Below, piece by piece: positions 43,391-51,855 of a stretch of DNA of 64,000 nt. The notes under the pieces are model-generated. The model was not told where the DNA came from and searched no databases. It saw nothing but the letters and a program-made list of their open reading frames with translations. The stretch is from Halobacteriovorax marinus (GTDB lineage Bacteria; Bdellovibrionota; Bacteriovoracia; Bacteriovoracales; Bacteriovoracaceae), in contig MAAO01000007.1 in the NCBI GenBank assembly GCA_002163155.1, forward strand, positions 183,943 through 247,942, read 5' to 3'. Numbering within the stretch: position 1 is the stretch's first letter; each line of letters begins with the position of its first letter. A program made the translations under genes and the position numbers.

Positions 43391-43823
43391 AAACTGAGAG
43401 AAGTTTTGAATCTCTTGTTTTAAAAACCTCATCTGCTAGCACCCATCCAACCTTTGTTTTAAGAAATGAAATATACACATCTCTCTTAATCACTTCATTT
43501 CTCTTTCTCAAGGTGTAAAATCTCTTAGCACTAGATTCTTGGTAAATTTTCTTGCTAATACACGTGTCTCCCAGTTGATAACATTCTTGAGTAAATCTTA
43601 GCTGTACAGAGAAGTCATATCTGCGGTGAAACCTTCTAATTCTTGAAATGGGAAATTCGCCCAAAGACTGAATACCTATGACTTTTATAGAGTTCTGTAA
43701 AACACCATCGTAGGAGTTGTTCTGCATCACTTTATTGGCAATAATTTTCTCAATACTTCTAGGGTAGCGAGGTTCTCCACCTGTACAGCTTACAAAAGTG
43801 AGGATTATGATAAGATACTTCAT
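43377..43823 (-). CDS. small lipoprotein of unknown function
   Basis: This 148-residue protein has a short signal and lipobox (FVSCTGG, Cys13). A basic domain with CYQLGDTC follows, which could form a disulfide. The C-terminal VYISFLKTKVGWVLADEVF pattern is reminiscent of NTF2-like lipoproteins, but the family is not recognised. It is convergent with the carboxypeptidase-like gene and monocistronic. Confidence 0.6.
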   Translation of the reverse strand: MKYLIIILTFVSCTGGEPRYPRSIEKIIANKVMQNNSYDGVLQNSIKVIGIQSLGEFPISRIRRFHRRYDFSVQLRFTQECYQLGDTCISKKIYQESSAKRFYTLRKRNEVIKRDVYISFLKTKVGWVLADEVFKTRDSKLLSVSTNL

Positions 43824-43913
43824 ACTTGATTATATCACTTATGGAATATTATTTATTTCATAAAACAATAATTTTTGTTAGAGTTTTATATTGATAAATA
43901 TTAATGGAGTAGC

Positions 43914-44651
43914 GTGAAATTATTAAAAACCTTATTGATATTTTGCTTTTGGGGGGCTTCCTTCCAAGTTGCCCTTGCTAAGAGTAAAGTCTTAAAGGTC
44001 GGCCTAAATGATGCCTACCCTTGGTCATACTACGATGTGAAGCAGAAGAAAGTTATGGGAGCGGAGAAAGAAATTATAGAAGCCGCTTTTAAAGAAGTTC
44101 GCATTCAAGTTGAATTTCATGTCTTAGGTTACGCTAGGTTAGTAAAAGAGTTTCAAGAAAAGAGACTCGACTTTGCTTCTCCTATTACAAAGCAGGACGG
44201 CACTAAGATTAAGGCCTACTTTACCAAGAGATTTGTCCCATTTGTTGATGTCGTTGCCTCATTTGAAAAAGAAAATATTCAATTAACTAATCTTTATAAA
44301 AAGAGATTCATTGCCTATCAAAATGCTAGTCAGTACTTAGGTCCTAAGTATCAAAAAGCTGTTGCAAATTCAAAATCCTATACTGAATTACCAGGTAGAG
44401 AGAATCAAATCCTAATGCTAAAACTTGGTAGAGTTGATTATATTGTGGGGGAGCAAAATATCCTTCACGGACTTGCAAAGAAACTTTTCCCAAAGAGGAA
44501 ATTATATACAAACTTAATTATAAAGGACTGGAAGATTGGTCCAGCATCACTTGATAAAAATCTACAGGAAAAATTTAATCAAGGTCTCAAGAAGCTACTT
44601 GCTAAAGACGGTGTTCAGAAGATTTTAAAAAGGTATAAAATAATTAGATGA
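43914..44651 (+). CDS. extracellular solute-binding protein, family 3-like
   Basis: This 245-residue exported protein starts with GTG (GGAG upstream) and a signal peptide ending near VALAKS. The SBP_bac_3 pattern follows: LKVGLNDAYPWSYYDVKQKKVMGAEKEIIEAAF, RLDFASPITKQDGTK, GRVDYIVGEQN, and C-terminal GLKKLLAKDGVQKILKRY. It binds amino acids or similar small molecules in the periplasm. No permease or ATPase gene is nearby, so it may feed a sensor or an unlinked transporter. Confidence 0.8.
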   Translation: MKLLKTLLIFCFWGASFQVALAKSKVLKVGLNDAYPWSYYDVKQKKVMGAEKEIIEAAFKEVRIQVEFHVLGYARLVKEFQEKRLDFASPITKQDGTKIKAYFTKRFVPFVDVVASFEKENIQLTNLYKKRFIAYQNASQYLGPKYQKAVANSKSYTELPGRENQILMLKLGRVDYIVGEQNILHGLAKKLFPKRKLYTNLIIKDWKIGPASLDKNLQEKFNQGLKKLLAKDGVQKILKRYKIIR

Positions 44652-44652
44652 G

Positions 44653-44882
44653 GTACGAGGGTACCTATCGTGATAACAACTAATTAGATTATTTCTCTCT
44701 CTTGGTTTCACTCATTCAAAGCTATTTGTACAAATTCAAGGTGAAGTATTTAGAATTTTAATGACGGAAAGCTTACATTCTCATTGAGGTTTCACTTTTT
44801 CATTGTTTTAAGGACGCATACTAGATATTCTTGGTAAAAAACAAGCTATAAGTTATTAATTACACGATAGGTACCCCCGTAC
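44653..44882. repeat. 230 bp segment bounded by 20 bp inverted repeats
   Basis: GTACGAGGGTACCTATCGTG (44653-44672) and its reverse complement with one mismatch (44863-44882) enclose 190 bp of AT-rich sequence without a gene. The left arm begins 2 bp after the binding-protein stop and the right arm ends 4 bp before the DUF309 start codon. Each arm holds a GGTACC palindrome. The interior has a possible promoter (TTGTTT, 17 nt, TATTCT) pointing right. It could be an invertible promoter, a small inverted-repeat element or paired operator sites. Confidence 0.7.
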
Positions 44883-44886
44883 TAAT

Positions 44887-45396
44887 ATGAAAATAAAAAG
44901 ATACATGCCAGAAATGGATCTCCCTATTTATGCATTCATCCCCGGTAGAAGTACTCATCCAAATAAACCTGGCGGACACATGCATGGAGAGGAAGAGCCC
45001 CATGCGGAACCTGTTGAACAGGATGCTCCTGAAGAGAATGAGATTCTCAGGTTTTCTTTGGACCTTTTTAATTTAGAATACTTCTGGGAGAGTCATGTCT
45101 ACTTAGAGGCGCTTTGGAATGCTCATGGTCGCAAGGGAGCAATTGCTGATTTCTGTAAAGGAATCATTATGTTGGCGGCAGCTGGGATTAAACTAAAGCT
45201 AGAACAGCCAGCACCAGGCCTTGGTCATTTAAAGAGAGCACTAGAATTATTTGAAGCTATAGAAGAAGAGACTGACTCCTTATTTCTGGGATTTAATTTA
45301 GCAGAAATCATCTCCCATGTAGAGAGCGAGATAAGTCGCTGCGAAGAATTAGGCACTATTGAATTGAAAATGACCATTCATCCGAAATGGAATTAA
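44887..45396 (+). CDS. DUF309 domain protein
   Basis: This 169-residue cytoplasmic protein begins with RYMPEMDLPIYAFIPGRSTHP and a His-rich GGHMHGEEEPH segment. The DUF309 helical core follows: FNLEYFWESHVYLEALWNAHGR, DFCKGIIMLAAAGIKLKLEQP, GLGHLKRALELFEAI. The function of DUF309 is unknown. The start codon lies 4 bp after a 20 bp inverted-repeat arm and has no ribosome-binding site, so its expression depends on what that repeat does. Confidence 0.8.
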   Translation: MKIKRYMPEMDLPIYAFIPGRSTHPNKPGGHMHGEEEPHAEPVEQDAPEENEILRFSLDLFNLEYFWESHVYLEALWNAHGRKGAIADFCKGIIMLAAAGIKLKLEQPAPGLGHLKRALELFEAIEEETDSLFLGFNLAEIISHVESEISRCEELGTIELKMTIHPKWN

Positions 45397-45950
45397 ATCA
45401 GCTCTACTCCTGCAATATGCCCGTGAAGAAATAGAAAAACCAAGTAAATACCTGTTCCAAGAACTAGACTCATAAGCGTATTAACTGGCTTGGCACAAAC
45501 TTGAATTGTCTCAAATCTATCTCGATAGATTAATCCAACAGTCATAATCACTGAAAAAACAAAGAAGGCCATGAACATGAGAAGGTGATTCATATGTTGA
45601 TTGAACATAAAGTGAGAAAAACTCCACAACATGATGCCAATGAGCATGGGGTGCTTAAAGAATTTCTTCAAGTGATTATTTGGAATATAAGCGCTAATAA
45701 TTAAAATATTAGAGATCACCATTATGGGAACTCTAAGTGAGTAGAATGTGAGATTTAAATCTTTAACGTATTCTCCTGCATCAAATCTAGCGGTGAGCAT
45801 GAAACTAAGACCCAAGAGTGAGATTAGTGAGAACACAGCTTTATAGGAGTTTAATCCAAACTTAGAAACTAGAGTACTTCTCATCGCTTTCGAGAGAGTG
45901 AGAAGGTGAATGGAGAGAAATAGAAAAAAGCCAATGAATATAAGAATCAT
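45393..45950 (-). CDS. NnrU-family membrane protein
   Basis: This 185-residue protein has five or six membrane helices and the NnrU landmark HPMLIGIMLWSFSHFMFNQHMNHLLMFMAF. NnrU was named for nitrite/nitric-oxide reduction gene clusters, and relatives resemble 15-cis-zeta-carotene isomerase. No such cluster is here, so its role is open. GAGGTAA precedes the ATG. It overlaps the convergent DUF309 stop by 4 bp and is divergent from a MarR gene. Confidence 0.8.
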   Translation of the reverse strand: MILIFIGFFLFLSIHLLTLSKAMRSTLVSKFGLNSYKAVFSLISLLGLSFMLTARFDAGEYVKDLNLTFYSLRVPIMVISNILIISAYIPNNHLKKFFKHPMLIGIMLWSFSHFMFNQHMNHLLMFMAFFVFSVIMTVGLIYRDRFETIQVCAKPVNTLMSLVLGTGIYLVFLFLHGHIAGVELI

Positions 45951-45961
45951 GATTACCTCGT

Positions 45962-46027
45962 CAATCTAAGTTGACCATATAGTAAGTTTAGGTTGACTAT
46001 CTTGCAAGGGCCAATTATTATAAATTT
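45962..46027. promoter_or_regulatory. divergent NnrU/MarR promoter region with repeated GTTGAC
   Basis: GTTGAC occurs twice (near 45970 and 45992) as part of TAAGTTGACCATAT and TTAGGTTGACTAT. A TATTAT box (46016-46021) stands 6 nt before the MarR ATG, with no ribosome-binding site. MarR autoregulation and a leaderless transcript are likely. Confidence 0.45.
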
Positions 46028-46492
46028 ATGAAAATCAAAGAATTTGAAGAACTTAAAGATTCAAGCTTAGGTCATGCGCTCATAAAGGCCGGACGTATTT
46101 ACAATAACTTTGCCTTCGAGGCCTTAAAGAAGTCAATTGGAGATGAGGAGTTAAGACCCTCTCATGTGGCACTCTTCGCTCATATTCCTTTTGAGGGAAT
46201 AACTATTGTTGATCTTGCAAAGAGAGCGCAAATTACAAAACAAGCAGTAAGTGTTCTCGTGAATTTTCTCTTAGAGAGAGATGTCCTGATCAAAATGGAT
46301 AATCCCAATGATAAGAGATCCATTCTTGTGAGCTTTAATCAAAGTAAAGGTGCTGCAGTTATGAAAGGTATGAAATTAATTAAGAAGCACGATAAAGAAC
46401 TAATAGAGTTACTGGGAATTAAAAATTCAAAGACCACTCTGGCAAGTCTATTAAAAGTTATTGAAGTTTACGGCGAAGGAAGTCAAACATGA
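46028..46492 (+). CDS. MarR-family transcriptional regulator
   Basis: This 154-residue protein has the MarR winged helix: LRPSHVALFAHIPFEGITIVDLAKRAQITKQAVSVLVNFLLERDVLIKMDNPNDKRS, with the DKRS wing. It should bind as a dimer and respond to small phenolic or oxidative signals. Its stop overlaps the ATG of a glyoxalase-like gene (ATGA), making an operon. It is divergent from the NnrU gene. Confidence 0.88.
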   Translation: MKIKEFEELKDSSLGHALIKAGRIYNNFAFEALKKSIGDEELRPSHVALFAHIPFEGITIVDLAKRAQITKQAVSVLVNFLLERDVLIKMDNPNDKRSILVSFNQSKGAAVMKGMKLIKKHDKELIELLGIKNSKTTLASLLKVIEVYGEGSQT

Positions 46493-46878
46493 CAATGGGA
46501 ATTCATCACTTAGGTTTAACAGTAAATTCACTTTCAGAGGCGAAGAGTTTCTTTGTGGAAACCTTAGGCTGGAAGTTAGTTAAAGAAGATGCAAGTTATC
46601 CCAGTGCTTTTGTCTCTGATGGCAAGATTATGGTGACTCTTTGGAAAGTGCAAACAACACCAGAAGTTGCTTTTGATAGAAAATCTAATATTGGTTTACA
46701 TCACTTTGCTATTTGTGTGGAGAGTATGGGTGAATTGGAAGAGATTCACTTGAAAGTTAAGAACTCTTCCTACGAAGTAGAGTTTGCACCACAAGCTTTA
46801 GGACCCAGTGGAACTAAACATTTCATCATACTTGGACCTAGTGGCATTAGGATTGAATTTATTAGTCCACAGAATTAG
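46489..46878 (+). CDS. VOC-family (glyoxalase/dioxygenase-like) protein
   Basis: This 129-residue protein has two beta-alpha-beta-beta-beta units of the vicinal-oxygen-chelate fold: MGIHHLGLTVNSLSEAKSFFVETLGWKLV and NIGLHHFAICVESMGELEEIH, ending GPSGIRIEFIS. The metal ligands would be His5-type, a middle His and the C-terminal Glu. It is a lyase, dioxygenase or resistance protein of unknown substrate, translated together with the MarR regulator. Confidence 0.88.
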   Translation: MTMGIHHLGLTVNSLSEAKSFFVETLGWKLVKEDASYPSAFVSDGKIMVTLWKVQTTPEVAFDRKSNIGLHHFAICVESMGELEEIHLKVKNSSYEVEFAPQALGPSGTKHFIILGPSGIRIEFISPQN

Positions 46879-46990
46879 TTTCATATTTATAGCAATAGAT
46901 TTCATTCATGAGGTATACTTGAGCCTATAATTAAATTATTTCCAAAAGTCTAAATTCTAAAGATCCTCTGGGAAAATTGAAAGGTATTCT

Positions 46991-48415
46991 ATGAATAAGA
47001 GTAAGACGATCGTTAAGTTTTCCCCATTAGTCATTTTATTAAGTTTTATTGCTCTACAAGTTACCGATCCCATGACCCTTACTATTTTTATGATGGGATG
47101 GATGGTTTCTTGGTGGATTTTTGAAATCATGCCGCTGGGAATTACCGCTCTCATTCCCCTGATTTATATGCCCCTTTCTGGTGTTATCTCGCTTAAAGAA
47201 ATTGCACCTCAATATTCCAATCCTGTGATCTATCTCTTCCTAGGAGGATTTATCATTGCGAGGGCGCTAGAGAAGACTCACTTGAGTGAGCGAATTGCTC
47301 TTTTGATTTTAAAATTCACCGGCAAGTCAGATAAAGGAATAATCATTGGTTTTATTTGTGCCACCACTTTCTTAAGTATGTGGATAAGTAATACGGCCAC
47401 CACTGTGATGATGATTCCTATTGCTCTGTCTGTGATGAATTTCTTAAAAGAAAATATCGCAGAAGAATTTCAACAGTATCTAAAACCCATGTCAGTAGCT
47501 CTATTTTTGGGAATTGCTTACTCTGCCAATATTGGGGGAGTGATGACTCCCATTGGAACACCACCTAATGTTGTCTTCATTGGTTACTTAGAAGAGATGT
47601 TTAATAAGAAAATTGAATTCTATCAGTGGTTTCTTATAACCGCCCCAACGGGAATTTTTATTATATCAATGATGTTCCTTGTTCTATCAAAAGCGTTTCC
47701 TTTCAAAGTTCCCATTGATCAAAATTTTAGAAACTTCATTACAGATAAAGTTAAGCAACTTGGAAAAATAAACGGACCACAAAAAGTCACTTTGTCAGTT
47801 TTTGTTCTGGTTGCGGGACTATGGATTTTTAAAGGAGTTATTCATAATTTATTAGATCAAAAAGTTTTCAATGATACTTCCATTGCTCTTATGGGGGGAG
47901 TGTTGCTCTTTCTCATTCCAACTAATATCAAGAATTGGAAACCGGTCTTAGATCAAAAGGATATTTCTTTTCTTCCGTGGGATATTGTTCTGCTCTTTGG
48001 TGGAGGTATGGCCATGGCCCATTCACTCAAAGTTGTAGGACTAATTCAATCAGCGACAAATTACTTCTCTACAATGGACGTAGGATCTGTTTACGGATTA
48101 GTCTTTGTGCTCGCCATGGTGACTTTAATGCTCACAGAAATTATGAGTAACGTCGCCCTTTGCGTGGTGGCATTACCGGTGATTATGAACCTTGGGCCTC
48201 CAGTGGGTTTAACTGTTATTGAAGTGGCGCTTCCGGCGACTCTATGTGCGAGTTTTGCTTTTAGTATGCCGATTTCTACTCCGCCAAATGCCATTGTCTT
48301 TGGAACCAATCAAGTGAGGGTGAGTGATATGATGAAGGCGGGGATTCCGCTCAATATCATTGGAGTTGGTTCAGTGATGACGATTACTTGGTTTTTAATG
48401 AAGTATGTTCTCTAG
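46991..48415 (+). CDS. DASS/SLC13-family anion:sodium symporter
   Basis: This 474-residue protein has about 11-12 membrane helices. The DASS signature elements are present: FLGGFIIARALEKTHLSERIAL, TTFLSMWISNTATTVMMIPIALSV (first SNT motif), SANIGGVMTPIGTPPNVVF, and the second-half MSNVALCVVALPV with STPPNAIVFGTNQV. It imports di- or tricarboxylates or sulfate with sodium. AAGGTATTC precedes ATG. The Rossmann oxidoreductase gene starts 8 bp after its stop. Confidence 0.88.
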   Translation: MNKSKTIVKFSPLVILLSFIALQVTDPMTLTIFMMGWMVSWWIFEIMPLGITALIPLIYMPLSGVISLKEIAPQYSNPVIYLFLGGFIIARALEKTHLSERIALLILKFTGKSDKGIIIGFICATTFLSMWISNTATTVMMIPIALSVMNFLKENIAEEFQQYLKPMSVALFLGIAYSANIGGVMTPIGTPPNVVFIGYLEEMFNKKIEFYQWFLITAPTGIFIISMMFLVLSKAFPFKVPIDQNFRNFITDKVKQLGKINGPQKVTLSVFVLVAGLWIFKGVIHNLLDQKVFNDTSIALMGGVLLFLIPTNIKNWKPVLDQKDISFLPWDIVLLFGGGMAMAHSLKVVGLIQSATNYFSTMDVGSVYGLVFVLAMVTLMLTEIMSNVALCVVALPVIMNLGPPVGLTVIEVALPATLCASFAFSMPISTPPNAIVFGTNQVRVSDMMKAGIPLNIIGVGSVMTITWFLMKYVL

Positions 48416-48423
48416 GTTGTAAT

Positions 48424-49065
48424 ATGCATATAGCGATTATTGGCGCCACTGGATTAGTGGGCTCACATTTACTCAAAAAGTTGTTAGCAAACTCTAGAGT
48501 AGAGAAAGTGACTACGATTACGAGAAAGAGTATCGATCATGATTCTAAAAAGCTGTCGCAGATTGTTTTAGAGAAAATGGATACTCAGACCATTGAGAAT
48601 TTAGAAATAGATGCGGATGTCTTCTTCTGTGGACTTGGAACAACAATTAAAACTGCTGGCAGTAGAGAGGCCTTTAGTTTTGTAGATCACGACTTAGTTG
48701 TGTCCTTCGCAGTGCTTGCTAAGAAATGCCAGGTGAAATCCTTATTCATAGTTTCAGCTATGGGTGCAAATAAGAAGTCTAAAATATTCTATAATCAGGT
48801 TAAAGGAAGAATGGAAGAAGATATTAGGGCACTTGCTCTTGAGTCTACTTACTTTCTGCATCCTTCTCTTTTAATTGGGGATAGAGCTGAGAAGCGCCTT
48901 GGAGAGTCCATTGGAGTTTCACTGTACAATCTTCTTAGTGGTGTTGTTCCTGTGGGGGTTCGTTCTATGTTAGGAACTAAGGTTTCTGATATTGTGAACT
49001 TTGTGGAAAGTGAAATTTTTAATCTCAAGTCCGGTGAACAAAATGTTTCAAAGTTTGAATCATAA
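48424..49065 (+). CDS. NAD(P)H-binding Rossmann oxidoreductase (HTATIP2/YwnB-like)
   Basis: This 213-residue protein starts MHIAIIGATGLVGSHLLKKLL, a GxxGxxG dinucleotide loop. DVFFCGLGTTIKTAGSREAF, FIVSAMGANKKSKIFYNQVKGRMEE (Ser...Tyr-like site) and FLHPSLLIGDR follow, matching the atypical SDR group with CC3/TIP30. The reaction is unknown. ATG 48424 sits 8 bp after the transporter stop, so an operon is likely; the longer ORF start at 48388 would overlap the transporter gene. Confidence 0.8.
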   Translation: MHIAIIGATGLVGSHLLKKLLANSRVEKVTTITRKSIDHDSKKLSQIVLEKMDTQTIENLEIDADVFFCGLGTTIKTAGSREAFSFVDHDLVVSFAVLAKKCQVKSLFIVSAMGANKKSKIFYNQVKGRMEEDIRALALESTYFLHPSLLIGDRAEKRLGESIGVSLYNLLSGVVPVGVRSMLGTKVSDIVNFVESEIFNLKSGEQNVSKFES

Positions 49066-49082
49066 GTAGGGGAGTGAGCGTT

Positions 49083-49460
49083 ATGAAATTATCAATTCTA
49101 GAAGGTGAATATTCTGTATTGAAACGTTCTCCTACTGAAGAAATACCCTCATGGGTTTTTCATTCAAATTTCTATAGTATCTCAAAAACAGATGAGGAAT
49201 TATCCATTGTCTGCGAATCGAAGTACTTAAAAGAAGAACAAGTGGTAGAAGGAAGTTGGAGGATTCTTAAAGTGGAGGGACCGCTAGACTTTAGTCTGAC
49301 TGGAATATTGTCTGCCTTAGCTGCTCCACTAGCAGAAGCTAAGATAAGTATCTTTGCTATTTCTACTTTTGACACGGATTATCTGATGGTTAAACAAGAG
49401 TTCTTAGCTGATGCTATTGAAGTTTTAAAGAAATCTAAAATTGAAATTAAGTGTATCTAA
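49083..49460 (+). CDS. ACT-domain protein (CASTOR-like)
   Basis: This 125-residue protein has the tandem ACT pattern of small amino-acid-binding proteins: MKLSILEGEYSVLKRSPTEEIP, then VEGPLDFSLTGILSALAAPLAEAKISIFAISTFDTDYLMV. The second block matches CASTOR/ACT_7 domains that bind amino acids. GGGGAG is well placed for ATG 49083. It probably belongs to the transporter-oxidoreductase operon and may sense an amino acid. Confidence 0.82.
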   Translation: MKLSILEGEYSVLKRSPTEEIPSWVFHSNFYSISKTDEELSIVCESKYLKEEQVVEGSWRILKVEGPLDFSLTGILSALAAPLAEAKISIFAISTFDTDYLMVKQEFLADAIEVLKKSKIEIKCI

Positions 49461-49525
49461 AGCCTCTTAAGTTGTATAATATCTGATACCTTTCATATTC
49501 TATTCTACTTAAGAGATCAGTTTTG

Positions 49526-50281
49526 GTGAACGTTAAATATTTTCTATTCTTGATACTTATCAATGTAATTTTTTACACAGGGAATTCTTATGCTGAGGAG
49601 TCCAACTCTATAACACCCATCTATTCTGTTTACACAAATGCAATACCAGGTCTCTTAAATGAAGATATGACAGGGGCATTTGTAGAGCTTAATAATGAAA
49701 TTTCTAAAAGAGCAAAGATTAATCTCGTGCTCAATATTATTCCTCCAAAGAGGCTGCGTAGCTCATTTCACAAAAAAGAAGTTGATATTGTTTTTCCTAT
49801 GTTAACTTCTAGCTTTGATAAAGGGTTTATTTACTATCGTTCTTCAGCATTTTATGTAAAGAAAGATTTTGTATATACGCTTAAGAGGAAAACTCTAGTT
49901 AGTACAATGAAGCAACTGGAAATGGCCAAAGGGACTATAGGACTCACTCGTGGATATTCTTATCCTGAAAAACTCCTATCTAATTCCAAATTGTCTTTTG
50001 ATTATTCTCCTGGAGATAATCAAAATATGCTTAAACTAACAAAGAATAGAATCACTTCTCTCATTGTTGAAGAGGTCTCGGGAATTCATGCGGCGAAGAA
50101 AACCAAAGTCCAGGGCCTTGTGCAATATGACCCCAAAACACCACTTTTTACTCAAGACGTATTCTATGCCTTTCAGGCGAAGCCTTCTTTAATAAAGGTG
50201 AAAAATGCCATCTCTAAAGCCATTAATGAAATGAAAGCTGATGGTACCTTGAAAAAAATTCTAAGAAAATTACAGCCTTAA
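49526..50281 (+). CDS. extracellular solute-binding protein, family 3-like
   Basis: This exported protein of about 251 residues has a signal peptide ending near GNSYAEES. The SBP_bac_3 pattern is looser than in the protein at 43914: AFVELNNEISKRAKINLVLNIIPPKRLRSSFHKKEVDIVFPMLTS, LTRGYSYPEKLL and NEMKADGTLKKIL. The start is GTG 49526 or the adjacent TTG 49523; both give the same signal peptide. No transporter genes are adjacent. A TATAAT box lies about 50 bp upstream. Confidence 0.75.
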   Translation: MNVKYFLFLILINVIFYTGNSYAEESNSITPIYSVYTNAIPGLLNEDMTGAFVELNNEISKRAKINLVLNIIPPKRLRSSFHKKEVDIVFPMLTSSFDKGFIYYRSSAFYVKKDFVYTLKRKTLVSTMKQLEMAKGTIGLTRGYSYPEKLLSNSKLSFDYSPGDNQNMLKLTKNRITSLIVEEVSGIHAAKKTKVQGLVQYDPKTPLFTQDVFYAFQAKPSLIKVKNAISKAINEMKADGTLKKILRKLQP

Positions 50282-50343
50282 TCCGTTCATAGTTTATTCA
50301 CATAGTTTGGGTAAACTATTAAATATCTATTAAGGAGGCTTTT

Positions 50344-50568
50344 ATGATTGATGCAAAATGTATTGAAGATAATACGGTTGCTTACGTAAAGGCCAGAGAT
50401 ATAGAAACTCACGATATTAAAATAGATGGTGAGGGTTATATTACTTTCTATAATACTAGTAACCACAAATACTATAAATCAGAACTTCCTTGGGATCATG
50501 GTCTAGACGAATTCATTACTTTTGTGGACTGTGAAGTGAACTCTGCTGAAATTGATGATGCAGCTTAG
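50344..50568 (+). CDS. small acidic protein of unknown function
   Basis: This is a 74-residue soluble acidic protein (MIDAKCIEDNTVAYVKARD..., ending AEIDDAA). It has a near-perfect TAAGGAGG ribosome-binding site 5 nt before ATG, which suggests strong translation. It has no signal peptide and no recognised domain. It may form a short unit with the solute-binding protein gene 62 bp upstream. The 219 bp after it contain no gene that I can see. Confidence 0.6.
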   Translation: MIDAKCIEDNTVAYVKARDIETHDIKIDGEGYITFYNTSNHKYYKSELPWDHGLDEFITFVDCEVNSAEIDDAA

Positions 50569-50787
50569 TCTTTATTTATTTATGTTTTTCTTCTTAGTCA
50601 CTCTTCACCTTTAATATTTACGAGAATAGAAAAAGTCCTCTGTAATGAGTTTAATTCTTTGTGGAATAGTCCTCAGGAAATAACTCTAGTTAGAGGAATT
50701 TAATACTTAAGTGGTGGAAATTAAAAAATAAAAGACTACAATAATTTCAAAACCTAATGTAATTAAGCACAGCTTGATGGAGCCCAA

Positions 50788-51780
50788 ATGAATAAACTTT
50801 TTTTCTTCTTAGTTCTTTTAAATTTAAATACCTTCGCTAAGAACTTCGAAACACGCTCCAATCAAATCACGGTTTCAGGAATTTCTTCAGGGGCCTTCTT
50901 CGCCCATCAATTTCACTTAATCTATAATGAAAATGTTAACGGAGCAGCTCTATTTGCGGGGGGTCCTTTTTATTGTGCTAAAGGATCATTCCAAGTGGGA
51001 CTTAGTCGTTGTATGCAAGGGAAGAGGTCTTATAACCTCGCCGATGAGTCTTTGAAACTTCTCAGAAAATTATCTAAAGAACGTAAGGTCGATTCTCTCG
51101 CTAACATTAAGAATGACCGAGTTTTTATTTTTACAGGACTACTAGATACTGTCGCTTATCCTTCAGTGCCTTTTCAATTAAAGAGGCTCTATCACTTACT
51201 CGGCCTTAATAATACTTCAGTGCGAATGATTGATGATATGAAGGCGGGACATACTTATCCTACTGTTAATTTCGGAAATACTTGTGAGACTGTGGGGGCG
51301 AGTCCTTTTATCAGTAGTTGTAATTACGACGGAGCGATGGAGTCTTTGACTTATCTACATCCTTTGAACAAAGTTCGAAAAGATGTGGCAAGAGGTGAGC
51401 TCTTAACAATTGATCAAAAGAAATATTTCAAAGAGAAGTCAAAACCTCTCATGCAAGACAGTGCCTATCTCTATATTCCTAAATTTTGTAAGGACGGAGG
51501 AAAGTGTGACTTTCATGTGGCCTTCCATGGTTGTTCGCAAACGGTGGATCATATCGATATGCAATTTGTGAAGAAAACTGGAATCACTGAAGCCGCAGAT
51601 AAATTGAATCTCGTAGTACTTTTTCCGCAGGCAAAGAAAGCTACACTTCCTGGCCGCAATCCGTTTGGTTGTTGGGACTGGTGGGGACATAGTGGGGCTG
51701 ACTACCATACGAAGAAGGGACAACAGATTTCTATCGTAAAGAGAATGGTTGCTGATTTAACGGGAATTTCTTTTAATTAA
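50788..51780 (+). CDS. secreted PHB-depolymerase-like esterase
   Basis: This 330-residue exported protein has a signal peptide ending near NTFAKN. The nucleophile motif VSGISSGAFFAHQ (GxSxG) lies near residue 30, CAKGSFQVG and VFIFTGLLDTVAYP follow, then the C-terminal VAFHGCSQTVD...FPQAKK...NPFGCWDWWGHSGADYHTKKG. The order matches extracellular polyhydroxybutyrate depolymerases of the short type. Eight or so cysteines suggest disulfides. It would degrade polyester storage material outside the cell, useful to a scavenger or predator. Confidence 0.85.
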   Translation: MNKLFFFLVLLNLNTFAKNFETRSNQITVSGISSGAFFAHQFHLIYNENVNGAALFAGGPFYCAKGSFQVGLSRCMQGKRSYNLADESLKLLRKLSKERKVDSLANIKNDRVFIFTGLLDTVAYPSVPFQLKRLYHLLGLNNTSVRMIDDMKAGHTYPTVNFGNTCETVGASPFISSCNYDGAMESLTYLHPLNKVRKDVARGELLTIDQKKYFKEKSKPLMQDSAYLYIPKFCKDGGKCDFHVAFHGCSQTVDHIDMQFVKKTGITEAADKLNLVVLFPQAKKATLPGRNPFGCWDWWGHSGADYHTKKGQQISIVKRMVADLTGISFN

Positions 51781-51855
51781 TTAAGTTTAAAGATTTGTTT
51801 GACGACTCAAACAGATTGACGATAAAGTGACTTCCACACACACATGGAAGTCACA

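Noticed and set aside
44653..44882. An insertion sequence remnant
   Set aside because: No reading frame for a transposase inside and no clear target duplication outside the inverted repeats.
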